From assembly GCA_964535315.1 (NCBI GenBank), contig CAZHTS010000013.1, positions 1-64,000 of the forward strand: DNA of 64,000 nucleotides, given 5' to 3'. The translations under genes were made by a program, and so were the position numbers. Of the stretch, positions 35,701 through 43,516 are shown in pieces. This DNA comes from CAZHTS01 sp964535315 (GTDB taxonomy: Bacteria; Chloroflexota; Anaerolineae; Anaerolineales; Anaerolineaceae). Position 1 is the first letter of the stretch; every line of letters starts with the position of its first letter. The notes beneath the pieces were generated by a model. That model was given only the letters and a program-made list of their open reading frames with translations. It searched no databases and was not told the origin of the DNA.

Positions 35701-37063
35701 GCCCGTTCTCAATGAAAATGGCCTTCATGTCCTGGCCGCCGATGTCGAGAATAAAAGACACGCGGGGGTCAAAGGCGCGCGCCGCCCGGAAATGCGCCAG
35801 CGTCTCCACCAGCCCCTCATCGCAGCCAAAGGCCGCCCGGATCAAATCCTCGCCATACCCGGTCACTGCGCTGCGAGCGATGTCCGGCGGGACGGCGCAG
35901 CCGGCCAACGCCTCACCCAGGCGCTCCAGTCCCTGACGCACCGCCTGAATGGCGTTGCCGCTGTTGCTGCCATAATGGGTAAAGGCCACCCGGCCCAATT
36001 CGTCGACCACAACCAGCTTGGTCGTCGTCGAACCCGAATCGATGCCCAGGAAACAATTTTTACCCGCCAGTTGCACCAGATCCACCCGCCCGACGCGGTT
36101 GCCGGCGCGACGCCGCTCCCAATCTTCAAATTCGGCCGGAGTGGAAAACAGCGCTTCCAGGCGGTTCTTGAGTTCCTGTTCGCCCACACCGCCAGCCAGG
36201 ACGGCGAGCAGCCCATCCAAAGAAAAAGATTGCCGGCCCACGCCGCTCAAGGCTGCGCCCATCGCCGGCAGCAATTCGGCGTGCTCCACCTCCAACACAT
36301 CTCCCTCATCCAGCTGCAGGGCCTGCATAAAGGCGCGCCGCAGCGCCGGCAAAAAGGTCAGCGGCCCACCGCTGAATAACACCTGCGGCGCCGGGGTAAA
36401 GCCGCGCGCCAGCGTTGCCAGCGTTTGATACACCACGGCGTTGAAGATTGAGGCGGCGATATCCGTCCGCTCGATCTCGCGGCTGATCAGGTTCTGTACG
36501 TCGGTCTTGGCAAACACACCGCAACGCGACGCCATGGGATATACCGTCCCGGCAGCCAGCGCCAGATCGTTCAATTCGTCGATTGGGACGTTCAACAACG
36601 CCGCCATCTGGTCGATGAAAGCGCCCGTCCCGCCGGCGCACGAACCGTTCATGCGAATGTCCGGCATACAACCGTCTTTAAAGAAGATCATTTTGGCGTC
36701 TTCACCGCCAATGTCAATCAATGTGCGCACCTGCGGATAACGGCGGTGCACCACCTCGGCTGAGGCCACCACTTCTTGAATGAAAGGCAGGCCAAATCGC
36801 TCGCTCACCCCCAATCCCGCCGAACCGGTGATCAACACGCTGCAATCCACATCACCCAGCGCCTGCCGCGCCTCGCCCAGAATGGAACGCAGGGTGGCTA
36901 ACGTCTCGGCATGATGCCGGCGATAGGCACAATAAGCCACACGCCCGGCGCCGTCCAACAGCACAACCTTCGCTGTCGTCGAACCGATATCAATTCCCAT
37001 GCAGTGGTGCAGCCGGTCCACCCCCGTCTGCACACCGGGGAGAACTCGTTCATCCTGTTTCAT
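32756..37063 (-). CDS. 2-hydroxyacyl-CoA dehydratase activase-like giant protein (BadF/BadG/HgdC family)
   Basis: 1435 aa. Two ASKHA ATPase (BcrAD/BadFG) modules come in tandem: the first starts GIDIGSTTAKV (about 23) with GSCAGGTGAF; the second starts FLGIDSGSTTTK (about 345) with EACSSGCGSF, the Cys of the shared 4Fe-4S cluster. A DUF2229-like region follows with a Cys knuckle YCHGCENHC (about 640) and then a 2-hydroxyglutaryl-CoA dehydratase-like part. Such activases use ATP to inject electrons into radical dehydratases. Usual dehydratase subunits are not next to it; the C-terminal third may replace them. Start ATG 37063 has a distant GAAGGG; alternative ATG at 37000. Confidence 0.85.
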   Translation of the reverse strand: MKQDERVLPGVQTGVDRLHHCMGIDIGSTTAKVVLLDGAGRVAYCAYRRHHAETLATLRSILGEARQALGDVDCSVLITGSAGLGVSERFGLPFIQEVVASAEVVHRRYPQVRTLIDIGGEDAKMIFFKDGCMPDIRMNGSCAGGTGAFIDQMAALLNVPIDELNDLALAAGTVYPMASRCGVFAKTDVQNLISREIERTDIAASIFNAVVYQTLATLARGFTPAPQVLFSGGPLTFLPALRRAFMQALQLDEGDVLEVEHAELLPAMGAALSGVGRQSFSLDGLLAVLAGGVGEQELKNRLEALFSTPAEFEDWERRRAGNRVGRVDLVQLAGKNCFLGIDSGSTTTKLVVVDELGRVAFTHYGSNSGNAIQAVRQGLERLGEALAGCAVPPDIARSAVTGYGEDLIRAAFGCDEGLVETLAHFRAARAFDPRVSFILDIGGQDMKAIFIENGRIQNIEINEACSSGCGSFIETFARSMGHTVGDFARKACDSQAPCDLGTRCTVFMNSRVKQALREGAAVGDISAGLAYSVIKNALHKVLKITDTAVLGDHILVQGGTFRNPAVHKAIERLLERPVVCPDIAELMGAYGAALTALDHFRAGGLRSASSFVGLGQAASAGEYARKQLYCHGCENHCTITRLTFPNGNIFYTGNRCEKIFSNAGKRGEKGKNLLAIKGQLLFDRPTQAEGERCLTIGIPRVLNLYEKYPFWNALLRGCGFEVRLSDGSSNALYESGAATIMSENICFPAKLAHGHILNLVAAGVERILYPLVIYERGEFKDATNSYNCPIVSGYPEVMRSAIDPHSQYHIPLDRPVVTFHDERLLRQGCYAYLSSLGVSRKVFARAFKQALEAQQAYKEAVRAAGQALLDEARRDGRKVVLLMSRPYHVDPLINHKIPDILADFGVDVITEDAIPYEAGAALNDRHIVTQWQYPNRYYYAARWAGEQENVEVVQLNSFGCGPDVIAMDEVKSILRQYGKGHTVIRIDEIESTGSARLRLRSMVEAWTGGEKRPATFSPRQTTRLYQKSDRRKTIIVPEFSRFCTAPIARPLADQGYRVEILPSPQRSSVDEGLKYVHNEICYPAIVVVGDVLRALKSGRYDPNEVVVGISQTGGQCRATCYISLLKKAMVANGFADIPVVSVSSGFVPLNEQPGFSLNYLKLAPRIFTSLLYADSLSAMYYASAVRERVAGTALQAAEYYMAMLEDGRLALDRKSVLRTLRCAVDDFNQLGLHEGAFPKVGVVGEIYVKYNSFGNNFAVDWLTSQGIEIVMPPLLEFFTSSFLCQEANVNAHVAHHDLLWMLSRTLKGMVARAKSEVDGVMERFRYYTPGHTIDQIARHAQEFVDLTNQFGEGWLIPGEIGSLVEQGVNNVLCLQPFGCLANHVIAKGIEKRLKETFPQLNILFLDSDAGVSEVNFYNRLYFFVNHVHTAENLRS

Positions 37064-37157
37064 ATGTACGTTAACCCTTCTTCCGGTCGTTGGTTTCTGT
37101 GTCGAGCGAAAGATGCGCCCCCTCCCTGGAAAGACGCAAACCCGCCCCACCCCGGTG

Positions 37158-37715
37158 TTAACGATACAAAAACAAACCGAGGATAGCCGCCGCCAGAATG
37201 ATATATACCGGATTGATCGACGTAAACGTCAGCAGGGCAAACGAAACCAACGCCAGCGCCAGTTTGTCCCAACCCTGCATCAGAGCCTGCCCCCACCCCA
37301 ATTTGCCCGCCCCAAACACCGTACGGCCCATATCATACGCCGTCCAGACCAGCAGCCCCACGACCACAGGCCGGACAGCTCTCAACATGGACTGCACTGC
37401 CTTGCTATCCTTGACGCCAAAGAAAGCCGCTACCATCACCAGCATCAAAATCGTGGTCGGCACTACGGTTCCGCCGGCGGCAGCAATCGCGCCGGGCACC
37501 CCCGCCAGTTTATAGCCCACGAAGGCAGAAACCTGCGGGGCAATTGGACCGGGCAGGGCATTCCCCACCGCCACCGCGTCGGCAAATTCGTCGGCGGTCA
37601 CCCATCCCACAGCCGTCACTTCGCGCTGCATCAACGCCAGCGAAGCCGGCCCGCCGCCCCAGGAGAAGATGGCCACCCGTGTGAATAAAACAAAGATTTG
37701 CCAGAGCAAAGCCAT
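37158..37715 (-). CDS. chrA: Chromate transporter ChrA, short single-domain form
   Basis: 185 aa with about five to six membrane helices. The ChrA motif FSWGGGPASLALM is near residue 17 and ALPGPIAPQVSAFVGY near 53. The CHR family exports chromate; some members may move other oxyanions. Short forms normally occur as adjacent pairs, but no partner lies here. Start taken as ATG 37715; a GTG two codons earlier is possible. TAAAAT ends six bases before this ATG and no Shine-Dalgarno is visible, so the message may be leaderless. Confidence 0.8.
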   Translation of the reverse strand: MALLWQIFVLFTRVAIFSWGGGPASLALMQREVTAVGWVTADEFADAVAVGNALPGPIAPQVSAFVGYKLAGVPGAIAAAGGTVVPTTILMLVMVAAFFGVKDSKAVQSMLRAVRPVVVGLLVWTAYDMGRTVFGAGKLGWGQALMQGWDKLALALVSFALLTFTSINPVYIILAAAILGLFLYR

Positions 37716-37758
37716 GCCCACATTTTACTACAATCACCCGTTTTCAAAGATGCCGGGT

Positions 37759-37787
37759 TTGACATCTCCTCTCATCTGATTTAGACT
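37759..37787 (+). promoter_or_regulatory. Promoter of the thioredoxin-like gene
   Basis: TTGACA (37759-37764) and TAGACT (37782-37787) are 17 bases apart. The ATG is eight bases after the -10 box, so transcription should begin at the start codon (leaderless). Confidence 0.65.
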
Positions 37788-37795
37788 CACAATGT

Positions 37796-38344
37796 ATGTT
37801 CACCCGTCACTGGACCCTATTTACCCTGCTTTGCCTGCTGCTCGCGGCCGGTTGGATCGCGCTGACGCCGGTAGTGAACCAAACTTCCCCCATACGGGCG
37901 ATGGTGCCGCGCCCCGGCTTTTCCGCTCCCGATTTCGAACTACCCACCACCAGCGGTGAAACCGTTCGCCTGCAACAGTTGCGCGGCCAGGTGGTGCTGC
38001 TCAACCTGTGGGCCAGTTGGTGCCCGCCCTGCAAGGCCGAAATGCCCGCCATACAGGCCATCCATCAGGCCTACCAGCAGCAGGGGCTGGTCGTTCTGGC
38101 AGTCAACAGCACCTTCCAGGACGAGCGCGGTCGCGCCCTGGACTTTGCCGATCAGAATGGCCTGACCTTCCCGATCCTGTTTGACGAGCAAGGCGCCGTC
38201 ACCCGTCTCTATCAGGTGCGCGCCCTGCCCACCACCTTCTTCATCGACCGGCAAGGCGTCATTCGCTATGCAGATGTCGGCGGGCCGCTGCCCGAAGCGT
38301 TGCTGCGTGTCCGCCTGAGTGAGTTGCTGGCGGAGGCGCCCTGA
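37796..38344 (+). CDS. TlpA/ResA-like membrane-anchored thioredoxin
   Basis: 182 aa. An uncleaved signal anchor (residues 7-24) is followed by an AhpC/TSA-Redoxin fold outside the membrane. Active site WCPPC with C76 and C79; the cis-Pro segment ALPTTFFID is intact. It should reduce disulfides on secreted proteins or apocytochromes. No Shine-Dalgarno: the promoter sits directly on the ATG. Its stop codon overlaps the ATG of the Lgt-like gene by one base. Confidence 0.9.
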   Translation: MFTRHWTLFTLLCLLLAAGWIALTPVVNQTSPIRAMVPRPGFSAPDFELPTTSGETVRLQQLRGQVVLLNLWASWCPPCKAEMPAIQAIHQAYQQQGLVVLAVNSTFQDERGRALDFADQNGLTFPILFDEQGAVTRLYQVRALPTTFFIDRQGVIRYADVGGPLPEALLRVRLSELLAEAP

Positions 38345-39083
38345 TGTTACCCACCCTGCAACTCGGCCCGCTGGTGCTGCCCATACCGGCCCTGCTGTTA
38401 CTGGTGGGGTTATGGATCGGTATCAACCTGACCGAGAAGCACGCCCGTTTCTACGGTGTGCCCGTCGGGCAGTTAAATAACCTGTTCGTCACCGGCCTGA
38501 TCGCCGGCCTGCTGGGCGCCCGCCTGGGATACATCCTCAGCCATCTCGACGCTTTCTATTCTGCCCCATGGAACGCCCTCTCGCTCAACGCCGACATGCT
38601 GCACCTGCCCTCTGCCTGGCTGGCCGGCGTGCTCGCCGCTCTGATCTACGGCCAGCGCCGCCAGATGGCATTGTGGCCCACGCTCGACGCCACCACCAGC
38701 CTCGCCGCCGCCCTGGCAGTCGCGTCAGGGCTGGCACACCTGGCCTCCGGCGACGCCTACGGCGCTCCCACCCGCCTGCCCTGGGGCCTGTACCTGTGGG
38801 GGGAAATCCGCCATCCCACCCAGGTCTACGAAACCATCCTGACCGAGCTGGTCGCCATGGCCACCTGGCCCCGTCCGGCGCACCGGCGCGCTCCGGGGGT
38901 ACGTTTCTTGAGCTTCAGCGCCCTGCTCTCGGCGGCCTATCTCTTCCTGGAAGCCTTTCGCGGCGACAGCACACTCATCGCCGGCGTTCTCCGCCAGAAC
39001 CAGATCGTCGCCTGGCTGATCCTGGCGCTCAGCCTGGTTCTGCTCGGCCGCCGTCGCCAGGCGGCTGCTTATGAGGAACCCAC
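38344..39083 (+). other. Region of the Lgt-like gene before the folB overlap
   Basis: Marker for the part of the Lgt-like gene that is not shared with folB; the two reading frames overlap by 16 bases at 39084-39099. Confidence 0.5.
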
Positions 39084-39099
39084 ATGGACCAAATCCTGA
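38344..39099 (+). CDS. Prolipoprotein diacylglyceryl transferase-like membrane protein
   Basis: 251 aa with about seven hydrophobic helices. GARLGYILSHLDAF, ASGDAYGAPTRLPWG, RHPTQVYE and FLEAFRGDS match Lgt, which moves diacylglycerol onto the lipobox Cys of prolipoproteins. Two hallmarks are missing: the catalytic HGG loop (here LPSAWLAG) and GRIGNF-N (here ASGLAHLASG). It is therefore an Lgt-fold paralogue rather than a safe Lgt. Coupling with a TlpA-like thioredoxin upstream and folB downstream suggests one transcript. Function uncertain. Confidence 0.75.
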   Translation: MLPTLQLGPLVLPIPALLLLVGLWIGINLTEKHARFYGVPVGQLNNLFVTGLIAGLLGARLGYILSHLDAFYSAPWNALSLNADMLHLPSAWLAGVLAALIYGQRRQMALWPTLDATTSLAAALAVASGLAHLASGDAYGAPTRLPWGLYLWGEIRHPTQVYETILTELVAMATWPRPAHRRAPGVRFLSFSALLSAAYLFLEAFRGDSTLIAGVLRQNQIVAWLILALSLVLLGRRRQAAAYEEPTWTKS

Positions 39100-39434
39100 T
39101 CAACGATCTGCTCGTCCACGCCATCCTGGGCGTCAACCCCGAAGAACGCACCCAACCGCAGGACATTTGCATCAACATCGCCCTCTTCACCGATACACGC
39201 AGAGCCGGCGCCAGCGACGACATCGCCGACACGGTGAGTTACAGTGCAGTCGCCAAAAAGGTGAGCGCCCACACAATGCAGGCCGCCCGTTTCACCGTTG
39301 AGGCCCTGGCCGAAGATATCGCCCGGTTGTGCCTGCAAGAACCGGGGATTCAGAGCGTGCGGGTGCGCGTCGAAAAACCGCAGGCCGTGCGCGCCGCCCG
39401 CTCCGTGGGGGTCGAGATCGAACGCAGTCGTTAA
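39084..39434 (+). CDS. folB: Dihydroneopterin aldolase
   Basis: 116 aa, usual FolB length. It cleaves 7,8-dihydroneopterin to the hydroxymethyl-pterin in folate synthesis. Seen: ILINDLLVHAILGVNPEER, the catalytic DTVSYSAV, and the C-terminal VRVEKPQAV. It overlaps the Lgt-like gene by 16 bases. Its end overlaps the end of folE on the other strand by 4 bases; the two enzymes act close together in the same pathway though transcribed convergently. Confidence 0.93.
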   Translation: MDQILINDLLVHAILGVNPEERTQPQDICINIALFTDTRRAGASDDIADTVSYSAVAKKVSAHTMQAARFTVEALAEDIARLCLQEPGIQSVRVRVEKPQAVRAARSVGVEIERSR

Positions 39435-40066
39435 AAATGCCAGGGCTGGGTGCCGCGCGAAACGTTGTCCAGAAACTCCAGGCGGTTGCTCAACTCGCTG
39501 CGAAATACCCCCAGCATGGCCGAGGTCGTCATGCGCGCCTCGTGTTGCTTGACGCCGCGCATCATCGAACACAGGTGAAAGGCTTCCATCACCACCGCCA
39601 CACCCTTGGGATGCAGCAACTCATCGATAAATTCGGCAATCTGGCGCGTCATCCGTTCCTGCACCTGTAACCGGCGGGCGTACATCTCCACAATGCGCGG
39701 AATCTTGGACAGGCCGATCACCCGCCCGTTGGGAATATAGGCCACGTGCGCTCGCCCAACAAAGGGCAGAAGGTGGTGCTCGCACAGGCTATAAAACTCG
39801 ATGTCGCGCACAATGACCATTTCATCGTACGCCACCTCGAACAACGCATCATTGACCATTGCCACCGGGTCGATGCGATAACCAGCCAGCAGTTCGGCGT
39901 ACATGCGCGCCACCCGTTCTGGCGTGCGGCGCAGTCCCTCTCGGTCGGGGTCCTCGCCGAAGGCGCGCAGCATTTGCTCCACCGCCCCCTGGATTACCGT
40001 CTGATCCAGGCCACTGTCCTGAATGAGTTCTGCCGTTTCATACAGCGAGTCGTACTGATCCATCAT
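39431..40066 (-). CDS. folE: GTP cyclohydrolase I
   Basis: 211 aa. It converts GTP to dihydroneopterin triphosphate, the first step of folate synthesis. Zinc ligands lie in SLCEHHLLPF and HLCSMMRGV; other signatures are GRAHVAYIPNGRVIGLSK and RLQVQERMTRQIAE. GAGG lies about 11 bases before the ATG. It is the third gene of the minus-strand set idi2, polyprenyl synthase, folE. Confidence 0.95.
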   Translation of the reverse strand: MMDQYDSLYETAELIQDSGLDQTVIQGAVEQMLRAFGEDPDREGLRRTPERVARMYAELLAGYRIDPVAMVNDALFEVAYDEMVIVRDIEFYSLCEHHLLPFVGRAHVAYIPNGRVIGLSKIPRIVEMYARRLQVQERMTRQIAEFIDELLHPKGVAVVMEAFHLCSMMRGVKQHEARMTTSAMLGVFRSELSNRLEFLDNVSRGTQPWHF

Positions 40067-40103
40067 TCGTTAAACTACCTCTCCAACCAGACTGGCTTGA
40101 ATA

Positions 40104-41120
40104 TCATTTATTTCGTCGCAGGAGCAGGCGCGCCAGTTCTTCTAGCGCCTGTCCGGCTTCATTCTTGCTTCGCGTGCGCTCCAACGCCTCCAACGCCTCG
40201 GCCGTCAGGCGGTCGGCCGTTTCCTGCGTATACGCCTGGGCGCCCTCATCCGCCAGACACTGCGCCAGATACGCCACCTCGTCACCCTGGATTGGAGCCG
40301 GGTCGGCCCAACGGCGTGCAAAGGCCCCGCCGCGTTCGAGCGCATACAACACCGGCAGTGTCTTCTTACGGGTCAACAGGTCGCTTTCGGTCGATTTGCC
40401 CGTCAGAGCGCTATCGCCCCAGATGCCCAACCAGTCGTCCTGAACCTGGAAGGCCAGCCCCAACGCCTCGCCGAACTGGCGAAACACATCCTGGCGCTCC
40501 TCGCCGGCTCCGCCGGCCAGCGCCCCAAGCCAGGAACAGGCGCCCAACAGGGCCGCTGTCTTCCCGCCCACCATCGGCCAATATGAAGCCAGCGGCAAAC
40601 TGTTTTCAGCTTCATAATGAATGTCCAGATATTGGCCTTCGGTCAGACGAACACAGGTGCGGTTGAGAATCCATTCGGCCTGCAAGGCGCGCTCGGCCGC
40701 CAGAAAACGACGTTCATCCAGCATGGCCAGATGCGCCAGGGTGAACATCAGGTCACCGGCGTTAATCGCCTGTGGCATCCCCCACTTGACCCACACCGTG
40801 GGACGCCCGCGCCGCAGCGAACTTTGGTCCTGGATGTCATCGTGGATCAACGAGAAGTTGTGCAGCAGTTCTACCGCCGCCGCCGCCGGCAACGCCACCC
40901 GCCAATCGGCGCCCACCGCAGCGCTGCACAGCAGCACCATCGCCGGGCGAATCCGCTTACCCTGCGCCTCAACACCGGCGCCCTCACCCTCCCAGCCCAT
41001 GTGGTAGGTCAGCATGGCGCTAAAGCCGTCAAACCCCTGATCCATCTGTTGATAAACCACCCGGCGGAGTTCATCCTCAATCGCCGGCCGCATCGCTTGC
41101 AGAAAAGTTTGCAGAGTCAT
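40104..41120 (-). CDS. Polyprenyl diphosphate synthase (trans type)
   Basis: 338 aa. It condenses isopentenyl diphosphate with allylic diphosphates. The first Asp-rich motif is LIHDDIQDQSSLRRGRPT and the second QVQDDWLG, both with the Mg-binding Asp residues. Product length (FPP, GGPP or longer) cannot be read with certainty. It starts 13 bases after idi2, with GAGGA upstream, so both isoprenoid genes are coexpressed. Confidence 0.92.
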   Translation of the reverse strand: MTLQTFLQAMRPAIEDELRRVVYQQMDQGFDGFSAMLTYHMGWEGEGAGVEAQGKRIRPAMVLLCSAAVGADWRVALPAAAAVELLHNFSLIHDDIQDQSSLRRGRPTVWVKWGMPQAINAGDLMFTLAHLAMLDERRFLAAERALQAEWILNRTCVRLTEGQYLDIHYEAENSLPLASYWPMVGGKTAALLGACSWLGALAGGAGEERQDVFRQFGEALGLAFQVQDDWLGIWGDSALTGKSTESDLLTRKKTLPVLYALERGGAFARRWADPAPIQGDEVAYLAQCLADEGAQAYTQETADRLTAEALEALERTRSKNEAGQALEELARLLLRRNK

Positions 41121-41133
41121 CGTCGTTTTATCC

Positions 41134-42165
41134 TCAGGAAATTTTGACCAGGGGAGCCTGGCTCAACTGTTGTAGATTGGCCGCGCCAACGGCAAACATG
41201 GCAATCTGCAATTCGCGGCGGATCTCATCCAACGTGGCAAGGGTGGCCTCCAACGACTGCACCGCCGCTTTCAAGAACGGTCCGGCCATGCCCGCCAGGG
41301 TGGCGCCCAGGGCAATACACTTGGCCACATCAATGCCGTCTCGGAGGCCGCCCGAGGCAAACAGCGGCAGGCCCACCGCACCGGCCCGCGCCACACGGAG
41401 CGATTCGCTGGTCGGGATACCCCAATCGCGAAAAGCCAGCGCCACGCGGCCCAGTCGTTCGTCCTGAATACGGTAGCGTTCCACCTGCGACCAGGAAGTG
41501 CCGCCCGCCCCGGCCACGTCGATGGCCGCCACACCGGCCGAAGCCAGCATACGGGCAGTACGCTCTGAGATGCCCCACCCCACTTCCTTAACCACCACCG
41601 GCACCTCCAACGCGTGACACACCTGCTCGATCCTGGCTAACAGGCCGGCAAAACGGGTGTCCCCTTCCGGCTGAACCGCCTCCTGTAAGGCGTTCAAATG
41701 CAAAATCAAGGCATCCGCCTGGATCATCTCCACCGCCCGGCGGCAATGCTCGACCGTGTAGGCATAATTTAGCTGTACCGCGCCCAGGTTGGCAAACAAT
41801 AATACATCCGGCGCCACGCGGCGCACCTGAAAGGTCTCCACCAGTTCCGGCCGCTCCAGACCGGCGCGCTGCGAGCCCAGCCCCATGGCCACCCCGGCCT
41901 GCTGGGCAGCCTGCGCCAGAATGGCATTGATGGCCGCCGCCTGTGGTGTTCCACCGGTCATCGACGAAATGAGCAGCGGCGCCCGCAACTGCCTGCCAAA
42001 CAATGAAAGCGACAGGTCAATATCGTCGAAATTTACCTCCGGCAACGCCTCATGGACAAAACGGTAGTTCTCCAACCCGGTGGTCAGGGTCGAACGCACG
42101 TCCTCCTCCAGATTAATCCGGATATGGTCCGCCTTACGCGTGGTCAATTGTGAGTTATCCGGCAT
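41134..42165 (-). CDS. fni: Type 2 isopentenyl-diphosphate delta-isomerase
   Basis: 343 aa, FMN- and NADPH-dependent. It interconverts IPP and DMAPP. Motifs: RKADHIRINLEEDV at the N-terminus, MTGGTPQA, MGLGSQRAG, NLGAVQL, VVKEVGWG and the FMN-phosphate loop FASGGLRDG. AAGGAG is eight bases before the ATG. First gene of the isoprenoid set; an extended -10 box lies upstream. Confidence 0.94.
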   Translation of the reverse strand: MPDNSQLTTRKADHIRINLEEDVRSTLTTGLENYRFVHEALPEVNFDDIDLSLSLFGRQLRAPLLISSMTGGTPQAAAINAILAQAAQQAGVAMGLGSQRAGLERPELVETFQVRRVAPDVLLFANLGAVQLNYAYTVEHCRRAVEMIQADALILHLNALQEAVQPEGDTRFAGLLARIEQVCHALEVPVVVKEVGWGISERTARMLASAGVAAIDVAGAGGTSWSQVERYRIQDERLGRVALAFRDWGIPTSESLRVARAGAVGLPLFASGGLRDGIDVAKCIALGATLAGMAGPFLKAAVQSLEATLATLDEIRRELQIAMFAVGAANLQQLSQAPLVKIS

Positions 42166-42205
42166 GCAAGCTCTCCTTTTCGGGATCAGGGCTGCTGTTC
42201 ACTGG

Positions 42206-42211
42206 AGTATA
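42206..42211 (-). promoter_or_regulatory. Extended -10 box of fni
   Basis: TATACT on the minus strand is preceded by TGG (extended -10), 40 bases before the ATG. No clear -35 is seen. Confidence 0.45.
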
Positions 42212-42251
42212 CCAAAATTAACCGGGCAATGCGAAACCCGGAGAGATTTAC

Positions 42252-42279
42252 TTGACAGATTGAGCAGGCAAGTTACAAT
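42252..42279 (+). promoter_or_regulatory. Promoter of the acyl carrier protein gene
   Basis: TTGACA (42252-42257) and TACAAT (42274-42279) are 16 bases apart. The leader of about 35 bases carries AGGAG before the ATG. Confidence 0.75.
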
Positions 42280-42321
42280 TCAATCATTGGTGAGATTTTA
42301 TTCTATTCAGGAGAGCCCCCT

Positions 42322-42555
42322 ATGAGCGATACCCTAAGCGATGTGAAGGCCGTCATTGCCGAGGTCATGAAGATCGACGCCAGTGAAATAACCGCCGAAA
42401 GCCGCTTCATTGAAGATTTGAAGGCCGATTCGATGGATCAATTTTTCCTGATCGATGGTTTTTGCGAAAAATTTGGCATCGCCATCGGCGACGACGACGC
42501 CCGCCAGATTAAAACCGTGGCGGATGTCGTCAAATACGTTGACAGCCACAAATAA
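42322..42555 (+). CDS. acpP: Acyl carrier protein
   Basis: 77 aa. The phosphopantetheine Ser is S37 in ADSMDQFFLIDG (classic DSL replaced by DSM). It carries growing acyl chains as thioesters. Monocistronic, with its own promoter and a strong terminator, and not near other fatty-acid genes. DSMDQF differs from the usual DSLDTVEL of fatty-acid ACPs, so a specialised ACP cannot be excluded. Confidence 0.9.
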   Translation: MSDTLSDVKAVIAEVMKIDASEITAESRFIEDLKADSMDQFFLIDGFCEKFGIAIGDDDARQIKTVADVVKYVDSHK

Positions 42556-42582
42556 CCCCTCTTAGCGCTCAATGATAAGAAC

Positions 42583-42623
42583 AAAACAGGTTGGGAAACT
42601 GGATCACCCAACCTGTTTTTCTT
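42583..42623. terminator. Bidirectional terminator between acpP and sucD
   Basis: AAAACAGGTTGGG and CCCAACCTGTTTT pair over 13 bp with an 11-base loop. T-runs occur on both outgoing strands, so it can end acpP (plus) and sucCD (minus). Confidence 0.9.
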
Positions 42624-42646
42624 TATGAATTCTGTTAGCTGAACGC

Positions 42647-43516
42647 TCAGCGGCTCAACAAATCCGGGATTTCTTCGGGGTGGCGCGCCACGCGCACGCC
42701 GGCCGCCTGCAAGGCGCTGACCTTATCGCTGGCCAGGCCCGAACCGCCCTCAATGATCGCCCCGGCATGCCCCATGCGCTTACCCGATGGAGCGGTCTGA
42801 CCGGCAATGAACGCCACCACCGGCTTGGTCATGCGCCGGGCAATAAAATCGGCGGCGTTTTCTTCGTCGCTTCCACCAATCTCACCGATCAACACCACCT
42901 GGTCGGTATGCGGGTCGGCCTCGAATAATTCCAACACATCCAGAAAAGAAGTACCCGCAATCGGATCGCCGCCAATGCCCACGCACGTACTGGCGCCCAG
43001 GCCCACCCGTTTTAAGGCATACAGCACCTCATACGTCAGCGTACCCGAGCGCGACACCACCCCCACGTTGCCCGGCATGGCGATATCACCGGGGATGATG
43101 CCAACCTTGGCTTCGCCGGGTGTCAGCAGGCCGGGGCAATTGGGCCCAATCAGGCGTACCCCCTTATGATCCAGATAATCGCGCACACGCAGCATATCCG
43201 CCACCGGGACGCCTTCAGTGATGCACACAATTAATGGAATGCCGGCGTCGGCGGCCTCAAAAATGGCGTCGGCGGCAAAACGTGAGGGCACGAAAATAAC
43301 GCTGGTGTTGGCGCCGGTCGTTTCGGCCGCCACACGCACCGAATCAAACACCGGCACTTTGCCGTCCAGCACCCACTCGCCGCCGCGCCCGGGGGTCACC
43401 CCCGCCACCAACGTGGTCGGGTTGTAATGATACATCGCCTGGGTGTGAAAAGAACCCTCATGGCCGGTCACGCCCTGTACCAGGATGCGGGTGCTTCGAT
43501 TGATCAAGATGCTCAT
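42647..43516 (-). CDS. sucD: Succinate--CoA ligase, alpha subunit
   Basis: 289 aa. It binds CoA and carries the phospho-His (GHAGAIIEGG). N-terminal VQGVTGHEGSFHT and GPNCPG motifs are intact. It makes succinyl-CoA and ADP/GDP or the reverse in the TCA cycle. It overlaps sucC by 4 bases. Members of the same fold also act on malate (MtkB); the alpha/beta lengths here fit SucCD. Confidence 0.93.
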   Translation of the reverse strand: MSILINRSTRILVQGVTGHEGSFHTQAMYHYNPTTLVAGVTPGRGGEWVLDGKVPVFDSVRVAAETTGANTSVIFVPSRFAADAIFEAADAGIPLIVCITEGVPVADMLRVRDYLDHKGVRLIGPNCPGLLTPGEAKVGIIPGDIAMPGNVGVVSRSGTLTYEVLYALKRVGLGASTCVGIGGDPIAGTSFLDVLELFEADPHTDQVVLIGEIGGSDEENAADFIARRMTKPVVAFIAGQTAPSGKRMGHAGAIIEGGSGLASDKVSALQAAGVRVARHPEEIPDLLSR

